Assembly (NCBI RefSeq): GCF_021155765.1
Contig: NC_060107.1
Coordinates: 13,750,501 to 13,814,500, forward strand
Length of the DNA: 64,000 bases
DNA from: Diprion similis
Taxonomy: Eukaryota > Arthropoda > Insecta > Hymenoptera > Diprionidae
Direction of reading: 5' to 3'
Under the pieces are notes generated by a model. That model worked only from the letters and a program-made list of their open reading frames with translations. It made no database searches and was not told the DNA's origin. Shown here one piece after another: positions 1 to 11,855 of this stretch (position 1 is its first letter; the number at the start of each line of letters is the position of its first letter). The translations under genes were made by a program, and so were the position numbers.

Positions 1-632
1 GATTATATCGGAACGTGTGCTTAAAGTACGTAATACTAGTCGACGTATGACCGCGTTTTAATCACATCTTGTACGCTAACCTCAGCCAAATTTTCTTTAT
101 TTTTAAATCACAATATGTAACCGTCACTGACGTAACCTAAAAAAATATTGTAAACGAAATCGCAGCTCGAGAAGTTGAGAAAAACTTTTTCATCAATTAA
201 AATCATTGATTGCCTATATGTAACGCGATTAAAACGTGACGTGAATTTAGCAAACTATTACCAACATGACGTGAAAAAAAAAAATTTTGTTATCCGCTGT
301 ATACCTACATTTGCTATTTGAACGAGAATCAAGTTCTGGTTAATAAAAGTAATTTCCGTCAAATTCAATGTCTCTCGACCATTTCGTAATTGATTGCACG
401 TAATTTAGTAAATTTTTGGTACTCGGACCCTCATCGATGTTGAACCATCGAGAAATCAAGTGCGCAGTAGCTTTGCTGCCCGAATTTATACAGCGCGACG
501 CGCCGCGAGATTTGAGCGGCCTCTTTCAAGTTGGAGACCATCGAATGTTTCGATACGAAATGGGCGTTGCAATATCTCTGGTAGCGCGGGGCGGACACGA
601 GGCCTCATCAATGCAGGAATGAGCCCGCGGGT

Positions 633-642
633 CCTTATATGG
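633..642. promoter_or_regulatory. CArG box (SRF-type site)
   Basis: CCTTATATGG is an exact CC(A/T)6GG match within a locally GC-richer block (about 460-740). No gene could be assigned to it. Confidence 0.25.
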
Positions 643-2150
643 CGACCAAACCCAGGGACAAAATGCCGCGAGCCGCAAGCCACGAGTCGAGACCGGATCG
701 CAGCTTCGCGGCAAATCTTTGCGCGCCGCTCTAACCAACGATGAAAATATATTTTGCCGAACAGTATTCCATACCAATCGTAATAATATTGTCTTCTTCG
801 ATGATTTTTTTGTCGATAATTCGATACTGTGATTATAGGGATGTTCGATTCTGAATCGATCTTCGAGAGAGTCGATGGTTTTTGGCGAGAAAAATCGATC
901 TTTTGTATCGATTTACGAGAGAATCGATTCTTTTACCTGGTTTTTTCCGGGTTCTGAGGCAACAGCACAATAAAATATCTTATTTTACCGACGTACGTGA
1001 ATATGGTTAGCGTGCGAGAACGTTTAGAACAAAGAATAACTACAGTAGAGAGTAAACAGTAGACTTTGAGGTTAGGATTTTGGTTATTCGCTTGGTTTGA
1101 GGTTTCGATCATTCGCTTAAGTTGGAGTTTGGCTTGTTTGAGATACGTAACGTTAAAAGATCGATTTCAACGATTTCGACCTTTCACCCTTCGATTTTTA
1201 GTAGAATCGACTTCCAAACGTCCGATTCCGAAATCGATTTTTTACACAAGATCGAACATCTCTAACTGTGATGAAAAATTCATCAGGCACTGTACTACAA
1301 ATCCAGCGATGCACCGTCAAAATTTGAACCCTTTCCGTTCATTTGTTTATTAATAGGAAGAAAAAGGGTGAATTTGCTCGGTCGGTAAAGGTAGGACTGC
1401 TACAATACAACTTAATTGATAAACGTGTGTTGGACACTAGACAGTTTCAAATTTGGGTAATGCGTAATTTGCTAAAAGTCCTATTACACTTCGAAAGGTA
1501 TAGAAATTAACTTAATCCGAAACAGTTTAATGAAGACACGCGATAGAGACGTCGTTCTAAAATAGGTTTTATCATGAAACCAGTACCCAATACCTTCGTT
1601 ACAACTATATAACGTTCATAATCGTATTACGAAATGATAAATAATTAGTTTTTCATTATATACATGACGTGCCAAAAACGCAGTAATCGCAAACGTCTGC
1701 AATGCAGAGTTATGAAGACAACGTATTAATTCATACAATTGAGTGGAAAGATGGTTTGGAATACAGGCACCGTGAAACGAGTAAAGAGTATGTACATATA
1801 TACGTATGTGGCAACGAAATTGATGATACAGGTAAAGAAGCTTTCTGACAAATGCCTAAATTTAATTAACATTTTTATTGAATATGTATGATGGCGCCAA
1901 GTATTTTTTTTTTTTTTCTCTCTCTTTCTTTCTTTTTTTTTCACGCAAACGCGGCAATAGAGATATTGCCGCTGGCTGCAGTCGTAAGTCTGTAATGAAA
2001 AAGAGAGACAGAAACGACTAACAGATACAAGATATATATACACGGATGAATAGAGAAAAGAGAAAAGATGAATGAAAAAATTTCAAGTTAAATAAATTAC
2101 GAGGCACGCATTCCGCTCAAGATTTCCCGTTTCTATCGAGCCACCCACGC

Positions 2151-2186
2151 GGTTGGTTGGTTGGTTGGTTGGTTGGTTGGTTGGTT
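2151..2186. repeat. (GGTT)9 microsatellite
   Basis: Nine uninterrupted GGTT units. Confidence 0.97.
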
Positions 2187-3570
2187 AATCGCTCGTCGCC
2201 ATATGCATGTGAGAGAAGAGCCATTCACTAAACTAAGATCGAAGGAACGGTAAGGAATATCAATTCGATTGGGAGAATCTTGGAAGATGGTCGTAGAACA
2301 CGGCGTGGAATACAGGAAACGTATAAATTTGACCAACTATTTTACAGGTTACATCATTGTAGACATACCTCAGTATAGTAAACCCTATAAAGTGGTGAAG
2401 CGGTATACTGAAATAGCATCAGACCACATCAAAACAAACAGATAGGAGCAATGTGCGGGTTTTCAACATCCACAAAGCATCGAGGAAGTATCTTTTATCC
2501 GGCACCCTTTTTTTTTTTTTTTTTCTTCACTTTCAACTAATTTTTTTTCAACAATAGTGTATACCAAGCTCCTGCATTTCTTTTTTTTTTTTTTTTTGTT
2601 CCAGTAAGTTGTTCGATGCCACATATAATTTCAACGACTCGCGATCATCTACCAAAGAACAATTGGATTTGTCTTTCAGACGTTGCTCCAAATAAGTTGA
2701 AAATTAATCTAGCCTAGAAACGACAGCTTCCTGTGGCGCAATGATCGTTTGTCGGGTATAATAAGTAGAGCACGGTCATCTATTAATATATCACTCTCCC
2801 CCATGCTCCATTGAGCAGTACGATACAAAGTGTGCAAAAAAATCTACCAACGTTGTAAGATATATATGTATATGTATGCGTATAGTAGATATACCTATTG
2901 ATGATGTAAGCCGTAAGTATTTAGTTGGAAATTTGTTCTACCGATACTTGAAACTAAAGTATATCTCGATTTCCGTTAAATGGATCATTCCCGAAAATTT
3001 ATTTCGCAATACCAAACCAACTCTGGGATGTTTTGTTACTCGGATGCAATAAGACAAATTCTTCTAAAAAGTAAAAAGTGTATTCCCTAGTTGAAAATAT
3101 GATCATAGTTAGTTGAAAAATTAATTATTAATATTTCTACCTTCCCGCAATGTTCCGAATATAGATATGGCGCCAGAGAGACGTCGAGGCTAAAACCGAT
3201 GAAACCGTAACTCATTAGCATAATCCTCTCTTACGTTTAATTCTCGCCTCGTCGTGATCCGATCTTTTGACATCATGTACCATAAATTTTCGAGTGCGAA
3301 TTATTATACAAATTATGATAGATAAGGCACAAAGAAGCCCGAGGCGAATCACCGCTGAGACAAATATTTGCACCTGGTTTCGACTACAAAGATTTCTCTC
3401 ATCCCGATTTTCATAATATGCGTATATAGGTATTATAAGTGTATACCTGATATTCGACGTCGAAATTCGAGGAGAAAAGGCCCTGGAAAGACGTTCAAAG
3501 TTTTCCTTTAAAAGCAATAGAGCTGTAATACCCCGCTACGGCATGCGAAAAGTCCAGAAAATGAGAGAGC

Positions 3571-3595
3571 GAGAGAGAGAGAGAGAGAGAGAGAG
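3571..3595. repeat. (GA)n microsatellite
   Basis: Pure GA run; an interrupted GA tract extends it upstream. A second GA run lies at 11594-11621. Confidence 0.95.
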
Positions 3596-5711
3596 TGAAG
3601 AGGAGGGGTTGCATAAGAGAATATTCATTCTTCTTAGTTTTATTGGATTGAAGAATGGAGCCCTGGCACGGCTTGGAATGGTATTAACCTAAAGGCAAAG
3701 AATTGAGAATTTGCGAAGAGGGAAATGAGGGGATGAGGGGGGTGAAAATAGGGTAAAGCAATTGAAATGAGGTATAAATTTTCCCTCGTCCGTGGGCGAA
3801 TGAATGCGGTATTGAACTCTTACCAACCGTGATGACAACGCTTCGTTTTTAGAAATTTTTTACGTTCCAGTCGCAGATAGTAAGGTACAGAGATAAACTG
3901 AACCCTAAAACTTGTCACTTTCAATACCGAAATACATAATTTTCCTCAGTTTCTTTGAGATTTGAGCAAAAAATTTCCAATGACATGCTGACCGATGATA
4001 ACGGTTTTCACATGTAATAATCTGACACGTATTGGTCAACGAGATCGTTCAATCTTCTAAGCATCACCGTTTTTTCTCCACATACTATATTCAGATTGGA
4101 GAATGAGATGATTCGTGGATAAATCGTTGCACTATTGTGACATTATACATAAGACGTCAGTTCATATGACGAGTGTTTTTAATATGATAAAAGTTTGTAA
4201 GTAGATTTACACATATGACGTACGTAGTCTCTTTAAGGAATGTGATTCGTCGTTCGTGAGAAATTGATACATCAATCATGTAAGTTAGTCGCGTACTGAT
4301 CATCACAGAATATTTGGACGCTATCTTTCATCTGATCCTGTGTCCACATATAGCGTTGCATGACTGGAGTCGAGTCTAAAAATGAATATAATTCCCATCC
4401 AATTAAACTTACGGTAAATTTTCTATCTCGATGCATCTTTCAAATACGTGTGTACGTACTGTGGATGTATACGTTTTATACAACAACGAGTCCATATATA
4501 CTATATGGACTATGGAAGAAATATATCCACAATTCATTCCAGTCTATATGTTCATCTGACTCTAATGGCGCGTAACTATACATCGTACAGGTTTGGCGCG
4601 CCAACTAGAACGAGAGCATACTTTCGAGTACAATTGGGTTATTATACGCAAGTCGAGGAGTCTGCAACAGTCAAGAGATTCTTGGCTTTCTTTTGATGTT
4701 CGCTTCGTGCTGCAGTGCATTCAAGCAGTCTCCGAGGCCGAGTGACCTCGTTCTTATAAGAGAAGAGTCGTTCGTTGCCTCGTCACTTGAATCATTCACT
4801 TTTCTCCTCGCCCATCGATCCGTCTACCTATAGAATATTAAATACCGAACGGAAGAGGTAAATTTGCGAAATATAAATTGTATTCTTCGATGCATCAATT
4901 ATAGTCATTACATGTATGAAATGGTTAGAATTTTACATTGAAATCAGTAATTGGCACAACGATTGGCAAAAATGGCGGTATAATCATTGATTAGAACAAA
5001 AAAATATGTTTTTCCTTGGCAGTTTCAACCCTTCCCTTTAATGTAACCAGACTTATCGCTGCATTGCGCAAGGCGTGTGACGTGAATGATGTACCGTTGG
5101 TGGTTTATTTAGGTGGCGTCAGAGCGTCTGGAAATTCACGTCATGATTCCTTATGTCTCAGTTTACCTCTTCCTCTTTACTCCCAACCCCTACAACCCTC
5201 CTCTTGTCACAGTATATTTTTCTCTCTTTTATAGAGGATAAAGAAATCTTGGCATGTAAAAAGGATTCGAAGGGAATACGATAATAGGTCAGGGACGACG
5301 TATGATTCCTCGATTATTTTCACCCCCCAGGGGTGGACAGTCGACATCGCTCATTCCATGGGTACCGTGCCTCTGACCGAAGGCAAACAGATTTAAGAAA
5401 TACGATTTTTTGGAATTCAGTCACGAAATTCAAGGGCGTATATGAAAGACTTTGGTTATAACGTAGCAAGTTTTCAATACTTTAACATGAAATTGATATT
5501 ATCTTAAAGAGCAGTCTTTTCATTATAAGTCACTGCAATCCATTTATTTAAACAACGTGATTTTTTGGTCAGAGCTTTTGGATCTCGTTTTTAAACGACA
5601 TGCAAAATATTGTTACAGACATCCGATGAACTCATAATTTCGTAAAACGACTTGTCATATCGTTGAAAGAATAGAAACTTCGTACAAGTGTAAGGAATGA
5701 AGTGAACTCAC

Positions 5712-8700
5712 CCCTTATAGCGTCTGCTGTAGATGCCAGGAGACCTTGGAGAGTCCGGCTGTGATGATGCATCAAATTTTGGAAATCACTTTTCGCCTGG
5801 TTCCGAATTCGGTGCTCCATATCAGAACTGCAGCAAGACCCGCCACACGTAGCTGTGAAGAAAAAAGAAGAAGCAATTTTATCATTCCGCAATTTATCCT
5901 CGTCAAGATTTAGTCACCGGCAGATCAAGTTATCACGGAACAAATCACTAGACGACTGACATTGAAACTGTTTCAACGCTGTGGTCGAATCGTGCCAAAT
6001 AGGACTCGGCATTGCAATTGACATTGGCTGCATGTGCCATGATAACGAACCTCTGTAGTGTTGGATGAATTACCACCACTTATCACAACTGAAATTGCGA
6101 TGCAGCGTAGCACTGAAGCTATGCTACACATTAGAAAAGTCATATGCCAAATCGTGTTTAAGGAATCTTTGATACAGTCCGTTTTTTCAGAATGAACCTG
6201 CTTTGAAACCCTGAAGAGATCCAAATGTAGGTACGAAGAAGGGTCTTCAATACTTCTCTATGGATCTTGAATTTTCGAGATTTTAAAATTTCTCATAAGG
6301 CTCTACTTTTCCACGTCAGCAGAAGTCTTTCCGCAGTTATAGGTGATAGGGTTAAAGACAGAGCAAAAACTTGTAACATCATTTCCCCGCCGCAGTATCT
6401 TGTTCCATGCAATTTGACGAAATTACTTTCGGCGGTTATTAAGCCAATACTGCACTTGGACACGTCAGCTCACGTGCTAGTCACGAGGATCGACGTAACA
6501 GACTTGCTCGCAAACGTCGTAACAGCTCAAACGCAGATATTATAGCCTGATAAAGTTTCCAAGAGACAGGGTAACAACGAATGAGAATAGAAAGGGAAAG
6601 TAGGAATAGCGGATTGACGTCTACGGTAACCATAAGAGTTAGATGAAATTTCTTTTCATAAAAATAATTCGGAGACTTTATCGTATTTTCGTGAGGTATG
6701 TACTCTTTGCCCTTTCATCTCTAATCGGTTTTTGTTTTTTTGTTTTGTCATAAGAGGTTATTGCTCGTAACAAAATTACGAAACAGCATACTTTCTCACT
6801 GTAAGAATCCTGCCTGCTTAATTCTGATGACTATAATTTTCAGCTGACTGTATTTTTCCTCAAGTTTCTGGTCGTTATGCATGATTTATACGATGGACTG
6901 TGAAAATTATAGATTTTCGACAATTGCGTCGTAAGTATTTGTGGAATTTTGTAAATCACTTGTTACTTTGCAACTTGTCGAGTTAGACTCTATGGACTTA
7001 ATTAACTCCCTTCATTCAATTGTTAGCAAACGTTAGATCAAATAGTTTAAATAATAATTATAGCTATAAGCCACGTGTAAGAATGAAGTTGGAATAACCG
7101 TGATGATTATCGTGAAACAGTGAGCTACCTTAACAGGTATTTAAACGAAGGTTAAAACGTAATCTTGGCAATTGATTTTCGCGGTTCAAGTTTATTCCAC
7201 GGTTCCGTTGCGTATCAGTTATTACGTTACACGCTTTTATCGATTCCCAATAAGTTTTACACCGGTCATATATTTTTGGAACGTAGCCATATAGGTATCC
7301 AATAGGTAAATAAATATTTGCTTTGTGATTCATCGCCATTGTATGTACATACAATGTACATACGCGTATATCACAGATTTTCATGGATAACTTTTATTGC
7401 TTTTCCATATATCTTCGTCTTTCCTCTTCCGTCCGGTTTCGTGCGGAAATAAAAAAAAAAACACGATGCTCACTTTGTTTAATTTTCTTCAGTTTCACTT
7501 CACTTTTTGCAACATTTTGCTTAACGAAACAACATTTGTGAGTGAAATTGAATAACATGTATGTAGAGACGAGATTAACAATCCATACCGAATTTATCAA
7601 ATATGAAGTTAGTAACGTAACTGTAACAATGCATGTTTAGGAGAAATCATTACTTCGCACCTTTAGAATCATCTGAAATTTGATAAACTATGATAAACAA
7701 AACATACTTATAATTTTAAAAGCCAATATCTTGAAAGTCATTCACAAATATTACACAATAACGATTTTTTCCCGGATATTTCGTTATGTTAACGTTATTA
7801 ACTTCAGCCTCGGCAAATTTACGATTTGCAGTCACGGAATTGGAGAATAAATTAAATATACTCCGTTGAAAGTATCAACTCTTAATATGGATAAAGAATT
7901 TGTGACAATCGACTATTGTTCAGTGTTCAAATTATTATTCACACCATCTTTTCAATATTTGAATAATAATTTACATCCCGAAAGTTTATATATATGCATA
8001 ACTTTATTATATGAATGAAATATATTATTATCGAGTATATAATAACTCTTCACTGTTGACGATCAGAAGAACAAATAGAATGAAATTCACAAATTGGAAT
8101 ATTTTTTTATACCCTAAACTCGCTTTTAATTTTTACATATTATACCTACGTAACTTCCGACGCGACGGTGAGAAAAATTGCAGCGTCGTTAAAAAAGAAT
8201 ATAATTCTTTTTTTCTCTCTTATATTCTCCAACGCTCTTTTATACAAATACAAACGAACCGCAAGTGCGAGAACAAAAAACGGTGAGATGATAAGGGATG
8301 CAAGAGAAAATAAATACATACGATGTATACAAGTTTCTCCCGACGTGACGCCTAGTTTGAGAGAGATTACAAACCACCCTAGCAGTAGATATATATATAT
8401 ATGTATACACGATGCGGCCAAAATCCCTCCTGGAAAAACTGTCGTCGCGTGTATAATATACATCCGTGGTGGTACGTAATGTGCGCAACATCCACGGTAC
8501 TTGAAAGATGTATGTAATATTATCATTGTCACATAACGTGCACGATGTCTTCCACGAGAAAACAGACTATACCTATATACACACACATTTTGGTCCGGAT
8601 GCTGTTGACACTTTGCAAGACTCTAATAATGTGTATGTATATACCCTGGACGGCGTGAACACAATAGACTTGAAGGCAACCGCAGGTACGGCGCCAAAAG

Positions 8701-11700
8701 GACTCAGTCGGGGGTTAAAACAGCAGAAAACATAACATCGCCGTTCGACTGTGCGCAGCACGGAATTTTATTTGAGATTGTAAAACTTATTGCGGTAGGG
8801 CGCCGGGCCGGGCCAGCCGATAAAAATAACAATTTCTACGATCTTTGATGGCGCAGTTTTCGTGTCTTTACGGGGTGATCTGAGGCTGACTGAAAAATTG
8901 AAGAATGGACTGAATCAGCACGACGAATATTATTCTGGATATGTATAATACCGTGAGAGAAAACGGTGAAACTTTTCAGTATGTGTGTTCGACTGCTCAT
9001 GCGCAAAATAATTGAACTCTACGAATGGCCGACACGCCAACCGCCGCCGCAGGAGAGCCAACTTAGACGAAACGGCTACGACGCGACGTGAAACTCTGCC
9101 GCGTCAAGCGAAGGATTGAAATAACATTTTTACGATCAACGGTAAGTTAATAACAAAAGTTGGCCTGTTTGACATTTGACTACCCAAAAATCATTTGCGT
9201 CACCTACGTAACGTCCATAACCCCCTTCAGGCGAGTTTAAAAGCTGAATCTTAAGTTTACCAGCCTGCGTGAAAAACTGAAAAATATTGCGCATGCGCAG
9301 TGGGATATTGAATCTGCCAGTGTCACCGTTTCCCCTGGTTATATCATGAGTTTTCAGGCATAAATTATGCTGCAGGTCTGACTTTAATTTATGTAGACCT
9401 TTTTATACAAGTATAATGTGCGCCAGCGACTACGAATACCATATTGGCATAGCAACATGTGAGAACAAGAGATCCTTAAACGATAAGGAACGACGTAAGC
9501 AGGTTAACAGTTTGGTTATCGTTGACGGCGTAAGTACTCCACCTATTTCTTCGTCACGGCTGTCACCCTAGTCGATACAAACAGAGGCGGAGGATTTAAG
9601 AGAAGGATATAGAAAGAGAGAGACGAATGGTTGAGGGGGGTAGAGATGGTCAAACACATTAGTCACTGTCAAAGGTGTAGATGCAAGGTATAATAAGAAA
9701 TTCAGCATGAATTATAAGAAGGTTGAGAGAGGATTCAACCGTCACATAAAGTTTATTTCTATGTTACATATTTCTCGTATAGTATTTTTGGTCCAGAGTG
9801 TTTGGTGTTGCGAAAATGTTATGGAATGATTATTCGTGACGATATCGAGTCAACGGGCAGGTGTTTTGACTAAAATTTTTAGTCGAAACTACTTTTCGCA
9901 CGCTTATCAATACGAATTAATTCGTCACCTGCACGAGTCAATCCTTCAGCTGCGATTGTTATGTTCTTGGCTTTAAAACTTATCACACGCTTAAAGTCGT
10001 CAAATATTGACGAGCTTCCGTCAGTCAATCAGACACGCGCCGCGATAACTGTGATAAGATGACGCTGTTTACTGCTGTCAACTTATTATTAGAAACAAAT
10101 TAACTCAGCGAAAACGGCCCCTCTCATTTTCGATTCCGTTTATTAAAATGATACATTTTTCAGCATGGATCAATTGCTGTTCTCATATTTTTCATTCTTC
10201 ACAATTTTAATTCTTACTCCTGATGAAGTAGTTGTTTAAAGAAGTGAGGAAAAACAATAAACAATACAAATAAACAGCAATTTTACCGAGGTGAAAAATT
10301 TTTCGATTTCAATCAGTTAAACAATCGAAATAACAAATAGGTAGATGAATATATTACACTGATCAGCAAAATATCTATCTACCCTCGTTATAAAACCATA
10401 TTTATTTTCTTTCGATCAGGTCTAGTTTTTGTGTTACATCTACTACCAGTGAAATTGAATGTTTATCGTTTTGACTTGCCAGTTTTGATTAAGGGCGTTT
10501 TTCTTATTTATTGTAACTAACTGGTATTTATAGAAAATAACAATACATCCTGAAGTAAAAGAGATAAGTAAAAAAAAACGATAAACATTCAATTTTACTG
10601 GTAGTAACTGTAAGACAAAAACTAGACCTGATCGAACAAAGATAAATATAATTCTATAATGATGGTGGATAGATATTTTAAAATTAGTAAGCAATTAACC
10701 TTCCTTGTTACAAAATTTGTTAACCTCATTTTTATTCATAAAAACTGTATTATTGGAAATAGTAAACAAATCATAGTACATATAATAAAACTATTTGTAA
10801 CTGAAATACTCTAATATCAATTCTATTAAACTAAACTTTGTTCCTAACATAATCAGTTAAAAGATTTTATGTTAAATATAAAAAGTGAATGTTTGTTGAG
10901 CAGTGTTATTCTTATGGTATTCTAAATTATAAACTATGTATGTATGTACATCTAACTTAAAAAACTAAAATACGAAACAAAATGCGGAAAATAGAAACTG
11001 CATTATCTGGATCCAAACATTATACTCTACGTAGAAAACCAAATATTTTCAAGAAAATATAAGTATCACCGAAAGTACACTGCATGGAGCAAAGTTGACA
11101 TCATACTGAAGTTAGTAACGTTATTACAACTATTCCTGCAATTCAGTAAACCGTAATAAAACAAAACAAAACAAAACAAAACAAAACAAAACACACTCAT
11201 AGGTATTTAGAAATTCTAGTTCCTTAAAAATCACTGTAAAATTACAAAAATAATGATCTTTCGCCAACGTTTTATTACGATAAAGTTGCTAAGTTCAACC
11301 TTGTAAGCTGACACCGGTCCTTCATCCCAATAATTATAGTTTCTTTCGGCAAGTCGGGGTCATACGTGTGGTACGCACAAAGAGGGCGCTCGATCGCGAA
11401 CGGTTTGAAAATAATAAAAAGAGGTTGACAGACGACCGACGGACCACCTCGTGGATTGGTTTGAACTTCCACTATTTCATCAAATAATCCCTAATAATCG
11501 ATGGATTACAAGTGATTCCGATAGCGACGGGGATGGGTTTGCGGAAGGGTTTTGGGGATTGGGGATTGGGGTTAGCGAAATGTGTACAAAAACGAGAGAG
11601 AGAGAGAGAGAGATAGAGAGAGTTGAGAATGTATAGAGAAAATAGTCAATAGTTGGTATTATTAATAGTATCGTGGTGGTGAATATACTCACTTTTCGAA

Positions 11701-11855
11701 GGCTCCTCGTCCTCCGTATACTCAATGGAGATATTTTTACCATCGAAAAAGGGTTTAACTGTCTCGCAGGCAGTTCTGCTGGTTGTTCGCGAAAACACAT
11801 CACCCGGGCACGCACACAATATAATAATCACAAACACACCACGCAGAGCACACAT
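5712..11855 (-). CDS. dally: Glypican (dally-like), first two coding exons, partial
   Basis: Exon 1 (11855-11693) starts with ATG and a hydrophobic signal peptide, then ACETVKPFFDGKNISIEY, the N-terminal Cys-x-x-Val pattern of secreted glypican cores. It ends in phase 1 at a GTGAGT donor. Exon 2 (5852-5712) follows a pyrimidine-rich TTCACAG acceptor in matching phase and encodes CGGSCCSSDMEHRIRNQAKS, the conserved Cys-Cys block of glypicans (compare STCCSQEME of vertebrate glypicans). It ends at GTGAGT, again phase 1. Glypicans are GPI-anchored heparan-sulphate proteoglycans that act as co-receptors for Wnt, Hh and BMP ligands. The remaining CRD, heparan-sulphate sites and GPI signal are absent and probably lie beyond the left edge; I found no further exon in 1-5711. 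The intron is about 5.8 kb. Dally rather than Dlp is inferred from the weak LRIC region and is not certain. Confidence 0.68.
7597..7813. mobile_element. hAT-like MITE, family A copy 1
   Basis: Termini carry TGAAGTTAGTAACG and its inverse. Flanks CGAATTTA (7589-7596) and CAAATTTA (7814-7821) match at 7 of 8 positions. It lies in the dally intron and has no coding capacity. Confidence 0.8.
9288..9299. promoter_or_regulatory. NRF1-like palindrome beside a GC-richer stretch
   Basis: TGCGCATGCGCA is a perfect NRF1 site. About 150-290 bp upstream, 9020-9140 is GC-richer than its surroundings and ends at a good plus-strand donor (ACG|GTAAGT at 9141). It could be an unannotated promoter with a noncoding first exon inside the dally intron. 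No coding exon was tied to it. Confidence 0.25.
10368..10679. mobile_element. Fold-back element with 105-bp arms
   Basis: Arms 10368-10472 and 10575-10679 are near-perfect inverses (for example CGATCAGGTCTAGTTTTTGT), with a loop of about 100 bp. An 83-codon ORF here follows from the palindrome and is not a gene. Confidence 0.85.
11100..11304. mobile_element. hAT-like MITE, family A copy 2
   Basis: Left end CTGAAGTTAGTAACGTTA; the right end is decayed. Flanks AAGTTGAC (11092-11099) and AAGCTGAC (11305-11312) match at 7 of 8. An (AAAAC)n run at 11158-11193 lies inside the element. Confidence 0.7.

Larger units (their letters stand above)
1..5711. other. Non-coding stretch, probably dally intron
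   Basis: Downstream of dally exon 2 and probably intronic. It holds microsatellites, the CArG box and one MITE-B terminus (1378-1400). I saw no frame resembling the remaining glypican CRD and no other gene. Confidence 0.5.

Noticed and set aside
4490..4512. Palindrome GTCCATATATACTATATGGAC as a regulatory site
   Set aside because: Short AT-rich palindromes are common by chance here and no gene is nearby.
8146..8586. 146-codon ORF in the dally intron
   Set aside because: Overlapping ORFs on both strands and no protein-like features; probably chance.
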